Below, piece by piece: positions 46,488 through 53,663 of a stretch of DNA of 64,000 bases. The position numbers and the translations under genes were made by a program. How positions within the stretch are numbered: the stretch's first letter is position 1; every line of letters begins with the position of its first letter. The notes under the pieces were generated by a model that was not told the DNA's origin, searched no databases, and was given only the letters and a program-made list of their open reading frames with translations. Source of the stretch: Pseudoalteromonas luteoviolacea S2607 (GTDB lineage Bacteria; Pseudomonadota; Gammaproteobacteria; Enterobacterales; Alteromonadaceae); NCBI RefSeq assembly GCF_001625575.1, contig NZ_AUXV01000001.1:1-64000 (forward strand), written 5' to 3'.

Positions 46488-46910
46488 AAGAACAGATTCT
46501 GCATTTTTCTTCGCGATGCTTTTAAATATATGCCCTTTCTTATTGTATTCAAAGACCTTTGTTTTACATAGTGTCATTTTTTAGTCCACTTATTGATTAC
46601 CCAGTCGCTGTACAAATCACCCATTTAGACTGACCCTATACCCTTTCCCTGATGAACCACATTTCATCGCTTTTAGGCTAACACTCACTCAAAACTCTCA
46701 GCTAATGAAGAGTTTTCGCTAGAGAGTTCAAAAACTTGAATAACAATTCGGTGGTCGTTATTCATTTTTGATGGCAGGTCATATAAGCATTCAGCACAGT
46801 GGCGCGCAAAAGGATTAAAGTGCGCATATAAAAAAGGCTGCAGCTTGGGACGAAAGTCACTGAGCTGCGAGTGTTAATCGTTAACTGAATTAACCAATTG
46901 GAGGTAAATC
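46488..46910. other. Gap with two RNA-type hairpins upstream of the truncated Aer-like gene
   Basis: Two structures are visible. AAAACTCT (46691-46698) pairs with AGAGTTTT (46709-46716). The second is a larger hairpin at about 46839-46868: GCAGCT pairs with AGCTGC around an inner GAC-GAAA-GTC stem capped by a GNRA loop, ending about 43 bases before the Aer-like ATG. The second lies in what would be the 5' untranslated leader. I compared it with c-di-GMP riboswitches and it lacks their GGGCAAACC block. No gene is seen. Confidence 0.4.
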
Positions 46911-47087
46911 ATGAGAAACCAAACTGTGACTCAAAACGAATTTGAATTTGCTGAGGGAATTAGGCTTAATTCTTCAACAAACACGCGTGGTGTTATCACG
47001 CACTGTAATGATGAGTTCGTCGAAGTAAGTGAGTTTTGCAAAGAAGAATTAATTAGCCACAATCACACTAGTATCACTTTCATTTAA
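46911..47087 (+). CDS. Truncated Aer-like PAS protein (58 residues)
   Basis: Short frame starting at ATG with a strong RBS (TTGGAGG, 6 bases upstream). The translation MRNQTVTQNEFEFAEGIRLN followed by 'STNTRGVITHCNDEFVEVSE' aligns by eye with the N-terminus of the aerotaxis receptor Aer (VTQxEFxFAE.., ITYANxxFIEVSGF, EELIG). It stops at residue 58 in the first third of a PAS domain, and no HAMP or MCP signalling part follows. The region downstream has no matching frame. The intact RBS suggests it is still translated. It is either a decayed aer gene or a retained small PAS peptide. Confidence 0.65.
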   Translation: MRNQTVTQNEFEFAEGIRLNSSTNTRGVITHCNDEFVEVSEFCKEELISHNHTSITFI

Positions 47088-47236
47088 AGGTTTTCATTGA
47101 TTAGAGCAGTCAGCCATTTGTGGTAACTTTAATTATTAGCCTAAAGCTAATAATTAAATAGCTTTTACCCATCTAATGCATAGCCGTGCGCTCACTTATA
47201 CTGCGGCTTCTTTTTACACATTTGCAAGGGGTATCA

Positions 47237-48262
47237 ATGCTCAAACATGTTGTGCGTATTTCAACTTTGGTTGCCACTTTAGTGATTGGTCATGTGCACG
47301 CCAATCCATTGCCATCGTTGCATCAAGCTGTCATTGCAGGCGACTTAAAAAAAGTGAAAAAACTTGTCGAAAGTGGCGCAGATGTAAACCAATTAGACAG
47401 TGCAATGGGCAATTCCCCTCTGCATATTGCCGCCCAAACAGATCATGACGACATCTTGAAGTATTTGTTAGATAAAGGCGCATTTATCAACCTACAGGCC
47501 CCTCGCTCTGGATTTACCCCCTTGATGGTTGCGGCTTGGTATTCTAAAGAAGCGAATATCGAGCTTTTATTTCAATACCCAGAGTTAAATATCAATCTCA
47601 AAACACGCACAGGCACAACTGCGGCAGACATGATTGGAGGATGGGACAAACATATCGAGCCCCATGAGGCCAAGCTGTATAACTCTTTGAGCGAGCTGTT
47701 CAATCAAAAACATGCTGAATTAAAGCATGCGCTAGCCAAACAAAAGATTTTAAACGTGGTGGAAGACTCGCTTCTCAGTGAAGCACAAAAAGTAAAGCGC
47801 ATCTCGTTGCTCATAGATTATGGACAAGATGTCAATCAGCGCAGACCTGTATACTCTAGCCCCAATGACTGGCACACACCTTTGCTTGTCGCAGCCAGAG
47901 ACGGTTATCCAAAAATCGTTAAACTGCTGTTAGATAATGGTGCAGATCAAACAATTCCGGGCTATCCGATGAACGCCATCGCTTTTCATAAAGCCGGTTA
48001 TATGGGACACCCAGACATTGTTGAGTTACTGCTCAATGCACCAAAAGCCAAAGAGGTACTTAATGCACAAGGGCCAAATAATGGCTATACCCCACTCCAT
48101 GATGCAATTTGGCATGGTAACACAGCAGCTGCCAAAGTATTTTTGCAAGGGGGTGCGACGACCGATTTGACAACCTACGAAAATGATACGCCGCTGGAAC
48201 TGGCCAAGCGATATAAATACCACGATATCATCCAACTTTTGCAAAATAAGTCAGCTCTGTAG
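47237..48262 (+). CDS. Exported ankyrin-repeat protein
   Basis: 341 residues from the ATG at 47237 (AAGGGG 5 bases upstream); an in-frame GTG 17 codons earlier is less likely. Signal peptide HVVRISTLVATLVIGHVHAN. Ankyrin repeats cover the mature protein in two groups: about 30-140 (LPSLHQAVIAGDLKKVKKLV, SPLHIAAQTDHDDILKYLL, TPLMVAAWYSKEANIELLF) and 210-335 (HTPLLVAARDGYPKIVKLLL, TPLHDAIWHGNTAAAKVFL), separated by a helical linker. A periplasmic scaffold is likely; the partner is unknown. Not linked to a toxin here, unlike the ankyrin gene at 143. Confidence 0.88.
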   Translation: MLKHVVRISTLVATLVIGHVHANPLPSLHQAVIAGDLKKVKKLVESGADVNQLDSAMGNSPLHIAAQTDHDDILKYLLDKGAFINLQAPRSGFTPLMVAAWYSKEANIELLFQYPELNINLKTRTGTTAADMIGGWDKHIEPHEAKLYNSLSELFNQKHAELKHALAKQKILNVVEDSLLSEAQKVKRISLLIDYGQDVNQRRPVYSSPNDWHTPLLVAARDGYPKIVKLLLDNGADQTIPGYPMNAIAFHKAGYMGHPDIVELLLNAPKAKEVLNAQGPNNGYTPLHDAIWHGNTAAAKVFLQGGATTDLTTYENDTPLELAKRYKYHDIIQLLQNKSAL

Positions 48263-48282
48263 AGCCTATCGAGGCAAAGAAT

Positions 48283-48306
48283 AAAGCCCGGTAAAAACCG
48301 GGCTTT
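48283..48306. terminator. Bidirectional terminator between the ankyrin and GST genes
   Basis: AAAGCCCGG-taaaaa-CCGGGCTTT, a 9-base stem with A/T flanks that serve as U-tracts in both directions, between convergent genes. Confidence 0.8.
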
Positions 48307-48318
48307 GCTGAAGGTTAG

Positions 48319-48927
48319 TTAACCATAAGTACGCGCTTTTTGGTATGCACTACGCCCTTGCATATCTGCTAAATAGCGTGAAATATGTGGTCGATTTTCA
48401 ATAAGGTTGACACTTAGCGCGATTTCCAATGATACAGTCATCATGATGTCAGCAGCACTGAAATGCTCGCCGGCAAAGTATCTCTGCACTGACAAGGTTG
48501 CATCGATAAATGACAAGTCCAAATTTAGCTCTTTTGCGATATAACCATCCATAGCCTGCGAACCATCTCGTGATTCCATTTGCATCAATAAGTTGGCGAT
48601 CACCGGCAGCGCCAATGACCCTTCTGCAAAATGGCACCATTCAAGATACTGGTAGTATGCGCGAGTTCCTTTTTTAGGGCGCAGATCACTTTGCTTGGCT
48701 TGATCTAATATGTACTCCACAATCGCACCAGATTCACATATTTTAAGGCCATTATGCTCGATAATCGGTGCTTTACTGAGCGGATGTACTAGACCTAGAC
48801 TAGCAGGCGCAAGGTGGGTCTGTTCATCACGCTGATGGTGCTCAACCTCATAGTCCATTTGCAGTTCTTCCAACAGCCAGAGTATCCGCGTGGAGCGAGA
48901 TTGGTTTAAATGATGCACTTTGATCAT
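48319..48927 (-). CDS. Glutathione S-transferase
   Basis: 202 residues. N-terminal thioredoxin-like domain with active-site region LNQSRSTRILWLLEELQMDY (residues 6-25), cis-Pro segment LSKAPIIEHN and the ESGAIVEYIL motif near 65. The all-helical C-terminal domain has AGEHFSAADIMMTVSLEIAL near 150-172, typical of GSTs. Conjugates glutathione to electrophiles. It overlaps the CurA-like gene by ATGA, so the two are translationally coupled in a detoxification operon. Confidence 0.9.
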   Translation of the reverse strand: MIKVHHLNQSRSTRILWLLEELQMDYEVEHHQRDEQTHLAPASLGLVHPLSKAPIIEHNGLKICESGAIVEYILDQAKQSDLRPKKGTRAYYQYLEWCHFAEGSLALPVIANLLMQMESRDGSQAMDGYIAKELNLDLSFIDATLSVQRYFAGEHFSAADIMMTVSLEIALSVNLIENRPHISRYLADMQGRSAYQKARTYG

Positions 48928-49982
48928 GACTTTGCCCCGAGATCTAATTGCTCAGGGCCAACTTGCACAACTAGCTTGCCAAAGTTCTTACCTTGTAGCA
49001 ATCCGATAAATGCAGTAACAGCCTGCTCAAGCCCCGTGACTTTGTCTTCTTTATATTTGATTTGGCCAGACAATAGCCAAGGCACCATAGCATCTTGAAA
49101 CTCTTTATAACGGTGGCCGTAATCATCAAACACGATAAAACCCTGCATTTTAATTCTTTTGACTAACATATTTCCCATTAACAAACCAATGCGATCAGGG
49201 CCTACGGGTAGCTCTGTTGCATTATATTGAGATATCAAGCCGCATAGGGGAACCCGTGCTTTGGTATTCAGTAACGGTAATACCGCATCAAAGACTTTGC
49301 CTCCGACATTTTCATAATAAATATCAATGCCATCGGGGCAAGCTTGTACAAGCTGTTCCTCTAAATCTGTAGCGCGATGATCGATACAAGCATCAAAACC
49401 GAGCTCATTCACTGCGTAATCACACTTTTCTTGACCACCTGCGATACCCACGACCTTACAACCTTTAAGCTTAGCTATCTGACCAACTAAACTGCCAACA
49501 GCACCAGTCGCCGCCGCCACGACTAATGTCTCTCCAGCCTGAGGTTCACCTATGTCTAGCAACCCCATGTAAGCCGTAAGACCTGGCATACCCAACACAC
49601 CTAATCCATACGATGGATTTTGCATCGTTTTATCGAGCTTGATAACCCCAACGCCATCAGACACACAATAGTCTTGCCAGCCACCAAATGCGACAACCAA
49701 ATCACCTTGTTCAAAATCAGCATGATTTGATATTTCCACTTGGCAGATACTGCCTCCTACCATCACCTCCCCAAGTCCAACGGGGTCGGCATATGACTTA
49801 GCATCATTCATTCGGCCACGCATATACGGGTCTAATGATAGATAGCGTGTTCTTAACAACATTTCACCATCAGCGGGGGTTGGTACAGGCGACTCCACCA
49901 GCTTAAAATCATTCTGTATTGGCGCTCCGTTTGGACGTGCCGCTAAAGTGATCTGACGATTAATATGGGTACTTTGATTCAT
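48924..49982 (-). CDS. NADP-dependent MDR reductase (CurA/leukotriene-B4-dehydrogenase type)
   Basis: 352 residues from the ATG at 49982 (AAGG upstream). N-terminal RTRYLSLDPYMRGRMNDAKS (near residue 45) and the NADP Rossmann AAATGAVGSLVGQIAKLKG near 155-173 place it among prostaglandin reductase / YncB-CurA enzymes, which reduce the double bond of alpha,beta-unsaturated carbonyls using NADPH. No zinc ligands. It sits between a GST and a DJ-1-like gene on the same strand, a grouping that suits defence against reactive aldehydes and ketones. Confidence 0.9.
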   Translation of the reverse strand: MNQSTHINRQITLAARPNGAPIQNDFKLVESPVPTPADGEMLLRTRYLSLDPYMRGRMNDAKSYADPVGLGEVMVGGSICQVEISNHADFEQGDLVVAFGGWQDYCVSDGVGVIKLDKTMQNPSYGLGVLGMPGLTAYMGLLDIGEPQAGETLVVAAATGAVGSLVGQIAKLKGCKVVGIAGGQEKCDYAVNELGFDACIDHRATDLEEQLVQACPDGIDIYYENVGGKVFDAVLPLLNTKARVPLCGLISQYNATELPVGPDRIGLLMGNMLVKRIKMQGFIVFDDYGHRYKEFQDAMVPWLLSGQIKYKEDKVTGLEQAVTAFIGLLQGKNFGKLVVQVGPEQLDLGAKS

Positions 49983-50019
49983 TATCAAACCTTTATTCCT
50001 TTTCGCTCAAAAGTCTTTA

Positions 50020-50694
50020 TTACTTAGCCAGTTGCTTTACTAACGCCTCGCCTACGGCGTGCGCACTTGCAGGGTTTTGACCTGTAATAACCCGTTCATC
50101 CACAATCACCAGCTCATTCCATGGCTGTACCTTGCTATATTTGGCAGCTTTTCTTGCCAAAGCTTCTTCTAACAGGAATGGAATGTCATTGATGGTGCCA
50201 AAGTCGACTTCCTCTTCTCGCGTGAATGCGGTCACTGATTTGCTCGCAAGCAAAGGCTCGCCTGAACTTAGCGTAATTGGCAACAAAGCGGCTGGACCAT
50301 GGCAAACCGCAGCGATAATACCACCTGACTCGTAGTGCCTAGCTGCCAGTGTGCCAACCTCTTCATTGCTTGCCAAATCTGACAGCAAGCCAAAACCACC
50401 GGGATAAAAAATAGCGTCATACTCATCCATATTTACTTGTGAAAGCGGTGCTGTGTTATTGACCTGTGTTTGGAAAGATTCATCGCCCAATATCTGATTG
50501 TTTACTACATCTTCTGCGATATCGGTCCCGTACAGTGGCGCTTTCCCGCCATTAATAGAGGCAATATCAAACGCGATATTATGTGCATTCAACACGTGTA
50601 CCACGTGCGTCAGCTCAGGCGCATAAGTGCCATTTGCTTGATCTGTACTGCCTAACGTTGCGTGATTTGTTACAGGGATAAGTACTTTTTTCAT
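50020..50694 (-). CDS. DJ-1/PfpI-type class I glutamine-amidotransferase-like protein
   Basis: 224 residues from the ATG at 50694 (AAGG 8 bases upstream; a TTG two codons earlier is in frame). The nucleophile elbow IIAAVCHGPAALLPI (Cys near residue 130) and the oxyanion region AIFYPGGFGLLSDLA identify the DJ-1/PfpI superfamily, of the Hsp31/YDR533C-like size. Members are glyoxalases or deglycases acting on methylglyoxal, or chaperones. It lies 37 bases upstream of the CurA-like gene on the same strand. Divergent LysR at 50866. Confidence 0.87.
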   Translation of the reverse strand: MKKVLIPVTNHATLGSTDQANGTYAPELTHVVHVLNAHNIAFDIASINGGKAPLYGTDIAEDVVNNQILGDESFQTQVNNTAPLSQVNMDEYDAIFYPGGFGLLSDLASNEEVGTLAARHYESGGIIAAVCHGPAALLPITLSSGEPLLASKSVTAFTREEEVDFGTINDIPFLLEEALARKAAKYSKVQPWNELVIVDERVITGQNPASAHAVGEALVKQLAK

Positions 50695-50791
50695 GATCAA
50701 TACCTTAAGTAAATGTTGTCTATGAGGTTATGTATTTCAACTCTATATTGTTACCGCATGAATGATAATTATCTAAATCTGTGAATCTCTT

Positions 50792-50805
50792 TTGCTATTT
50801 AGCAA
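50792..50805. promoter_or_regulatory. Palindrome in the DJ-1-like/LysR divergent promoter
   Basis: TTGCTA-TT-TAGCAA, a perfect 6-2-6 inverted repeat about 60 bases before the LysR ATG and 97 before the DJ-1-like ATG. Likely LysR-type operator. Confidence 0.4.
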
Positions 50806-50865
50806 TAATAAGCGTTAAATGTTGGCATATATGATGTCGCTTTAGATAGATTGTAGAGGAACTAT

Positions 50866-51744
50866 ATGGATAGCTTTGATGGTATTTTCGAATTTGTTGC
50901 AGTTGCTGAGAGCGGCGGGTTTTCGGCAGCCGCCAAAAAGCTGGGCTGCTCTACTAGCCATATCAGTCGACAAGTTGCGCGCTTGGAAAAGCGCACAGGC
51001 AGTATTTTACTGGCGCGAACCACGCGACAAATCAACCTCACAGAGAACGGTGCTTTTTACTATCAGCAATGCAAGCAACTCGTTGCTGGATTACAACAGG
51101 CCAACGAACAGTTAAACCAGCAACAGTTTAATCTTAGTGGCACGCTTAGAGTCAGCGCGGCTGGTGCATTTGCTGAACGTTATATCGCACCCGCATTGAT
51201 GGAATTTGCCAAACAGCACCCAGAATTAAATATTGAAATCGACTTCAACAGCCGCATGGTTAACTTTGTCGAAGATGGCATCGATTTCGCGATTCGCTAT
51301 GGTGAGCTCAATGACTCTAACCTAATTGCGCGCAGACTAATTAGCCGCTCAATGATGGTGGTTGCCGCACCAAGTTACCTTGCAGCACATGGCACCCCCA
51401 ACCACCCTAATCAACTTAAAAGTCATCGCTGTATTATTGCAAATAATGATCACTGGACATTCAATATTGACGGCACAAAGCAAAGCATTAAGGTAACCGG
51501 CAACTGGCGCAGCAACAATGCCAATGTCGTGCTAGAAGCTTGTGAAAAAGGCCTTGGTATTGCTTATATGCCACAGAGTACTTTTACTGAGTCACTCGAA
51601 CAAAAAAGCTTAGTGCCAATTTTAGAGCCCTATTGCATAAGTGGCGCAACAAGCTGGATTGTTTATCAAAATAAGCAATTTATGCCTCTGCGTGCGAGGC
51701 TTGCAATTGATTTTTTACTGGCTCAGTTTGCTGATTGGAAATAA
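50866..51744 (+). CDS. LysR-family regulator, divergent from the electrophile-detoxification operon
   Basis: 292 residues; TAGAGGAAC about 6 bases before the ATG. The HTH spans residues 5-65 (SGGFSAAAKKLGCSTSHISR, then QVARLEKRTGSILLARTTRQ). The effector domain includes VEDGIDFAIRYGELNDSNLI near 140-160, a motif usual in the CrgA/AaeR-like subgroup. Likely regulator of the DJ-1/CurA/GST operon. Confidence 0.9.
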   Translation: MDSFDGIFEFVAVAESGGFSAAAKKLGCSTSHISRQVARLEKRTGSILLARTTRQINLTENGAFYYQQCKQLVAGLQQANEQLNQQQFNLSGTLRVSAAGAFAERYIAPALMEFAKQHPELNIEIDFNSRMVNFVEDGIDFAIRYGELNDSNLIARRLISRSMMVVAAPSYLAAHGTPNHPNQLKSHRCIIANNDHWTFNIDGTKQSIKVTGNWRSNNANVVLEACEKGLGIAYMPQSTFTESLEQKSLVPILEPYCISGATSWIVYQNKQFMPLRARLAIDFLLAQFADWK

Positions 51745-51757
51745 CGCCTTGGCAAAG

Positions 51758-52630
51758 TCATTTATCTGAATGGCTATCCAGCCACTGCAATGGAATGTGC
51801 CAAAGTGTGTGAGATTTTCGACTAAAAAATTTCATATGGCCAATTTCTTTTAGGCCATGCTCTTTCGGGTCTAGGGTCAATGTCTGCGCTTTTATGTTGG
51901 GGCTGACTGACATCATATCTCTGACATTTTTGTCATTTGCAATAAAATCATCCACGGCATTCACCCACAGAGCAGGCAAGGTCAGCTCTTCAAAATAGTG
52001 TTTATCAATGGTCTTACCGAATGCGGTTTTTACATAGCCACCCCCATTGCACCATGTACGCCATTGGTGGCCAACTGCTGCGGGGAGTGGTTCACCCATC
52101 CCAAACCACTGTGACTTGGTATGACCAAATAATAAATTGGAAAATGGAATAAACATGTTCATAAAAAAGTGAGACTTAAACTGGTCTCGTATTTTCATAT
52201 TCAACAACCGGCCAGAGGAACTGGCAAAATTGAACATGGATGTCAGTTCTTTCGCATTAGACGCTAGACCGATTAACTGACCCCCCGCACTGTGCCCTAT
52301 TAAATGATATTTTGAATCAGGAAACGCTTCAATTAAGGCTGAGATGGCAGCTGGCTGGTCTAGTTGACCCCAGCATTGCAAGCTGGCTGGATGCTTGCCA
52401 ACCTCTCCCAGCAAGGAACCTCCAATGCCGCGGTTGTCATAGCTCAAGACACCATAATCGTGACTCGCTAAAAACTCACAAAATGCAGTATAAAACTGAC
52501 GCTTAATCCCTGTTGCAGGACCAATTAAAACGGCCCCTTTTATATCATTGTTTGGTTGGTAAACGGTCGCTGCTAACGGGTAATTATCCTCACAAATAAT
52601 TGTGATTTCTCGACTGGTTATTGTAGGCAT
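51758..52630 (-). CDS. Alpha/beta hydrolase
   Basis: 290 residues, no signal peptide. Oxyanion region AVLIGPATGIKRQFY near 35-50, nucleophile elbow GHSAGGQLIG near 113-122, acid VNAVDDFIAN near 220, and a likely catalytic His near residue 253 or 263. It resembles the serine aminopeptidase / YheT-like esterases. The C-terminal HxxFF and WxxxxxWL words are family-like. Substrate unknown. It is convergent with the LysR gene at 50866. Confidence 0.8.
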   Translation of the reverse strand: MPTITSREITIICEDNYPLAATVYQPNNDIKGAVLIGPATGIKRQFYTAFCEFLASHDYGVLSYDNRGIGGSLLGEVGKHPASLQCWGQLDQPAAISALIEAFPDSKYHLIGHSAGGQLIGLASNAKELTSMFNFASSSGRLLNMKIRDQFKSHFFMNMFIPFSNLLFGHTKSQWFGMGEPLPAAVGHQWRTWCNGGGYVKTAFGKTIDKHYFEELTLPALWVNAVDDFIANDKNVRDMMSVSPNIKAQTLTLDPKEHGLKEIGHMKFFSRKSHTLWHIPLQWLDSHSDK

Positions 52631-52755
52631 AACGGCAAAAAATTAAGAATGCATAACTTTTAGCTTACAAGTGGTAAAACCAGTTAGCAAGCAATGAACC
52701 TCAATTTTAGAGTAAAAACTCCAATATGTTAAACTTCATATCCCTCCTTTCATTT

Positions 52756-52830
52756 ACTTTCCATGACGGAAAATTATAACTTGCCAAAGTGGAAAGTTAT
52801 AAACTAGACTAAGTTTCCATCATGGAAAGT
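52756..52830. promoter_or_regulatory. Three tandem palindromes, putative operator of the membrane protein/repressor operon
   Basis: TTTCCATGACGGAAA (52758-52772), a 25-base palindrome centred on CCAaagTGG with ATAACTT/AAGTTAT arms (52776-52800), and TTTCCATCATGGAAA (52814-52828). All share a TTCC/GGAA or CCA/TGG theme and recur at 20-30 base intervals. The third contains an ATG (52822) which is in frame but lacks an RBS, so I take it as operator and not start codon. The likely ligand is the winged-helix protein encoded at 53319. Confidence 0.6.
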
Positions 52831-52845
52831 AAAAGGAAATACCCA

Positions 52846-53316
52846 GTGAAAAACGATTTACCATCTCAGACAGAAGCTAAAGATGCGCTCAACGCAGTGC
52901 ACAATATTCAACAAAACCTACTCATTGAATATTCACCGCCAGTTTGGTTGAGACTGATCATGAGTTTAAGTTATGGGGCGATATTCTTTGGCTATGGTAT
53001 GACTGAGCACGAAAACATTTGGGCACTGGCAATGATAGTTGGCGCAATCATCTTTACCTTATCTACTGCGCTTTATTACTATTTATACAAAATACAAGGG
53101 ATCAGAATCCGGATCATCCCTCGCTCTATTAAAGCTGAGAAAATAAACGCTTATGCAGGAATTGGGTTTGCTGCCCTTGGGTTTTTAAGCCGTTTTTTAC
53201 GCACCGAAATGAGCCTTGATTGGGCGCCACATATTTGCGCCGCAACGGCTTCAATTGTTATGTTCTGGCTGCTTATCAAGCTCCCGACAGGTGAAACCGT
53301 GGTAAAGGAAAACTAG
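52846..53316 (+). CDS. Small membrane protein co-transcribed with a winged-helix regulator
   Basis: 156 residues from the GTG at 52846, chosen because AAAAGGAAA lies about 6 bases upstream, while the ATG at 52822 sits inside an operator palindrome with no RBS. About four hydrophobic segments (LIMSLSYGAIFFGYG, IWALAMIVGAIIFTLSTALY, AYAGIGFAALGFL, CAATASIVMFWLLI). A basic loop, RIRIIPRSIKAEK, separates the pairs. No known family recognised. Genes of this layout beside HTH_34 regulators are common, but their role is unknown. Confidence 0.65.
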   Translation: MKNDLPSQTEAKDALNAVHNIQQNLLIEYSPPVWLRLIMSLSYGAIFFGYGMTEHENIWALAMIVGAIIFTLSTALYYYLYKIQGIRIRIIPRSIKAEKINAYAGIGFAALGFLSRFLRTEMSLDWAPHICAATASIVMFWLLIKLPTGETVVKEN

Positions 53317-53318
53317 AG

Positions 53319-53603
53319 ATGCCAGAGCTAGATCCCATTATTCATGCTCCAAACAGGTTACGCATTTGCGCAATGTTAGCCACCAGTGCAGAATTAGACT
53401 TTAGGCTCCTAAAAGAGCAACTAGATGTGAGTGACTCAGTACTTTCAAAACAACTCAAAGCATTGGAAGACGCCAATTACATTGAAGCGAAAAAGCGCAG
53501 CTACAACGGTCGCCCACGTACTTGGGTGTCATTAACAGACCTTGGCCAATCAGCATTTAACAATCATGTTGCGGCGCTAAAAAGTATTATCAATAGTGAT
53601 TAG
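53319..53603 (+). CDS. Winged-helix (HTH_34/MarR-like) transcriptional regulator
   Basis: 94 residues, the size of a lone winged helix. Motifs: HAPNRLRICAMLATSAELDF at residues 9-28, recognition helix LDVSDSVLSKQLKALEDANY, and wing AKKRSYNGRPRTWVSLTDLG. This is the HTH_34 'winged helix DNA-binding' type. It begins 2 bases after the membrane protein stop codon. Probably represses its own operon through the palindromes at 52756-52830. Confidence 0.85.
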   Translation: MPELDPIIHAPNRLRICAMLATSAELDFRLLKEQLDVSDSVLSKQLKALEDANYIEAKKRSYNGRPRTWVSLTDLGQSAFNNHVAALKSIINSD

Positions 53604-53606
53604 ATC

Positions 53607-53649
53607 AAGGTGAAAATGCGCCACACCTTTTTTACATTCAGTGGCGCAT
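53607..53649. terminator. Overlapping terminator hairpins between convergent genes
   Basis: AAGGTG (53607-53612) pairs with CACCTT (53624-53629), followed by TTTT: an intrinsic terminator for the plus strand. Overlapping it, ATGCGCCAC (53616-53624) pairs with GTGGCGCAT (53641-53649). Only one of the two can form at a time. Confidence 0.6.
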
Positions 53650-53663
53650 CGGTTTGCTAATTA

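Noticed and set aside
46801..46905. c-di-GMP riboswitch before the Aer-like gene
   Set aside because: GGGACGAAAG resembles part of the motif, but the GGGCAAACC block and the second stem are missing.
52822..52845. ATG at 52822 as start of the membrane protein
   Set aside because: It lies within a palindrome, with no RBS; the GTG at 52846 has AAAAGGAAA upstream.
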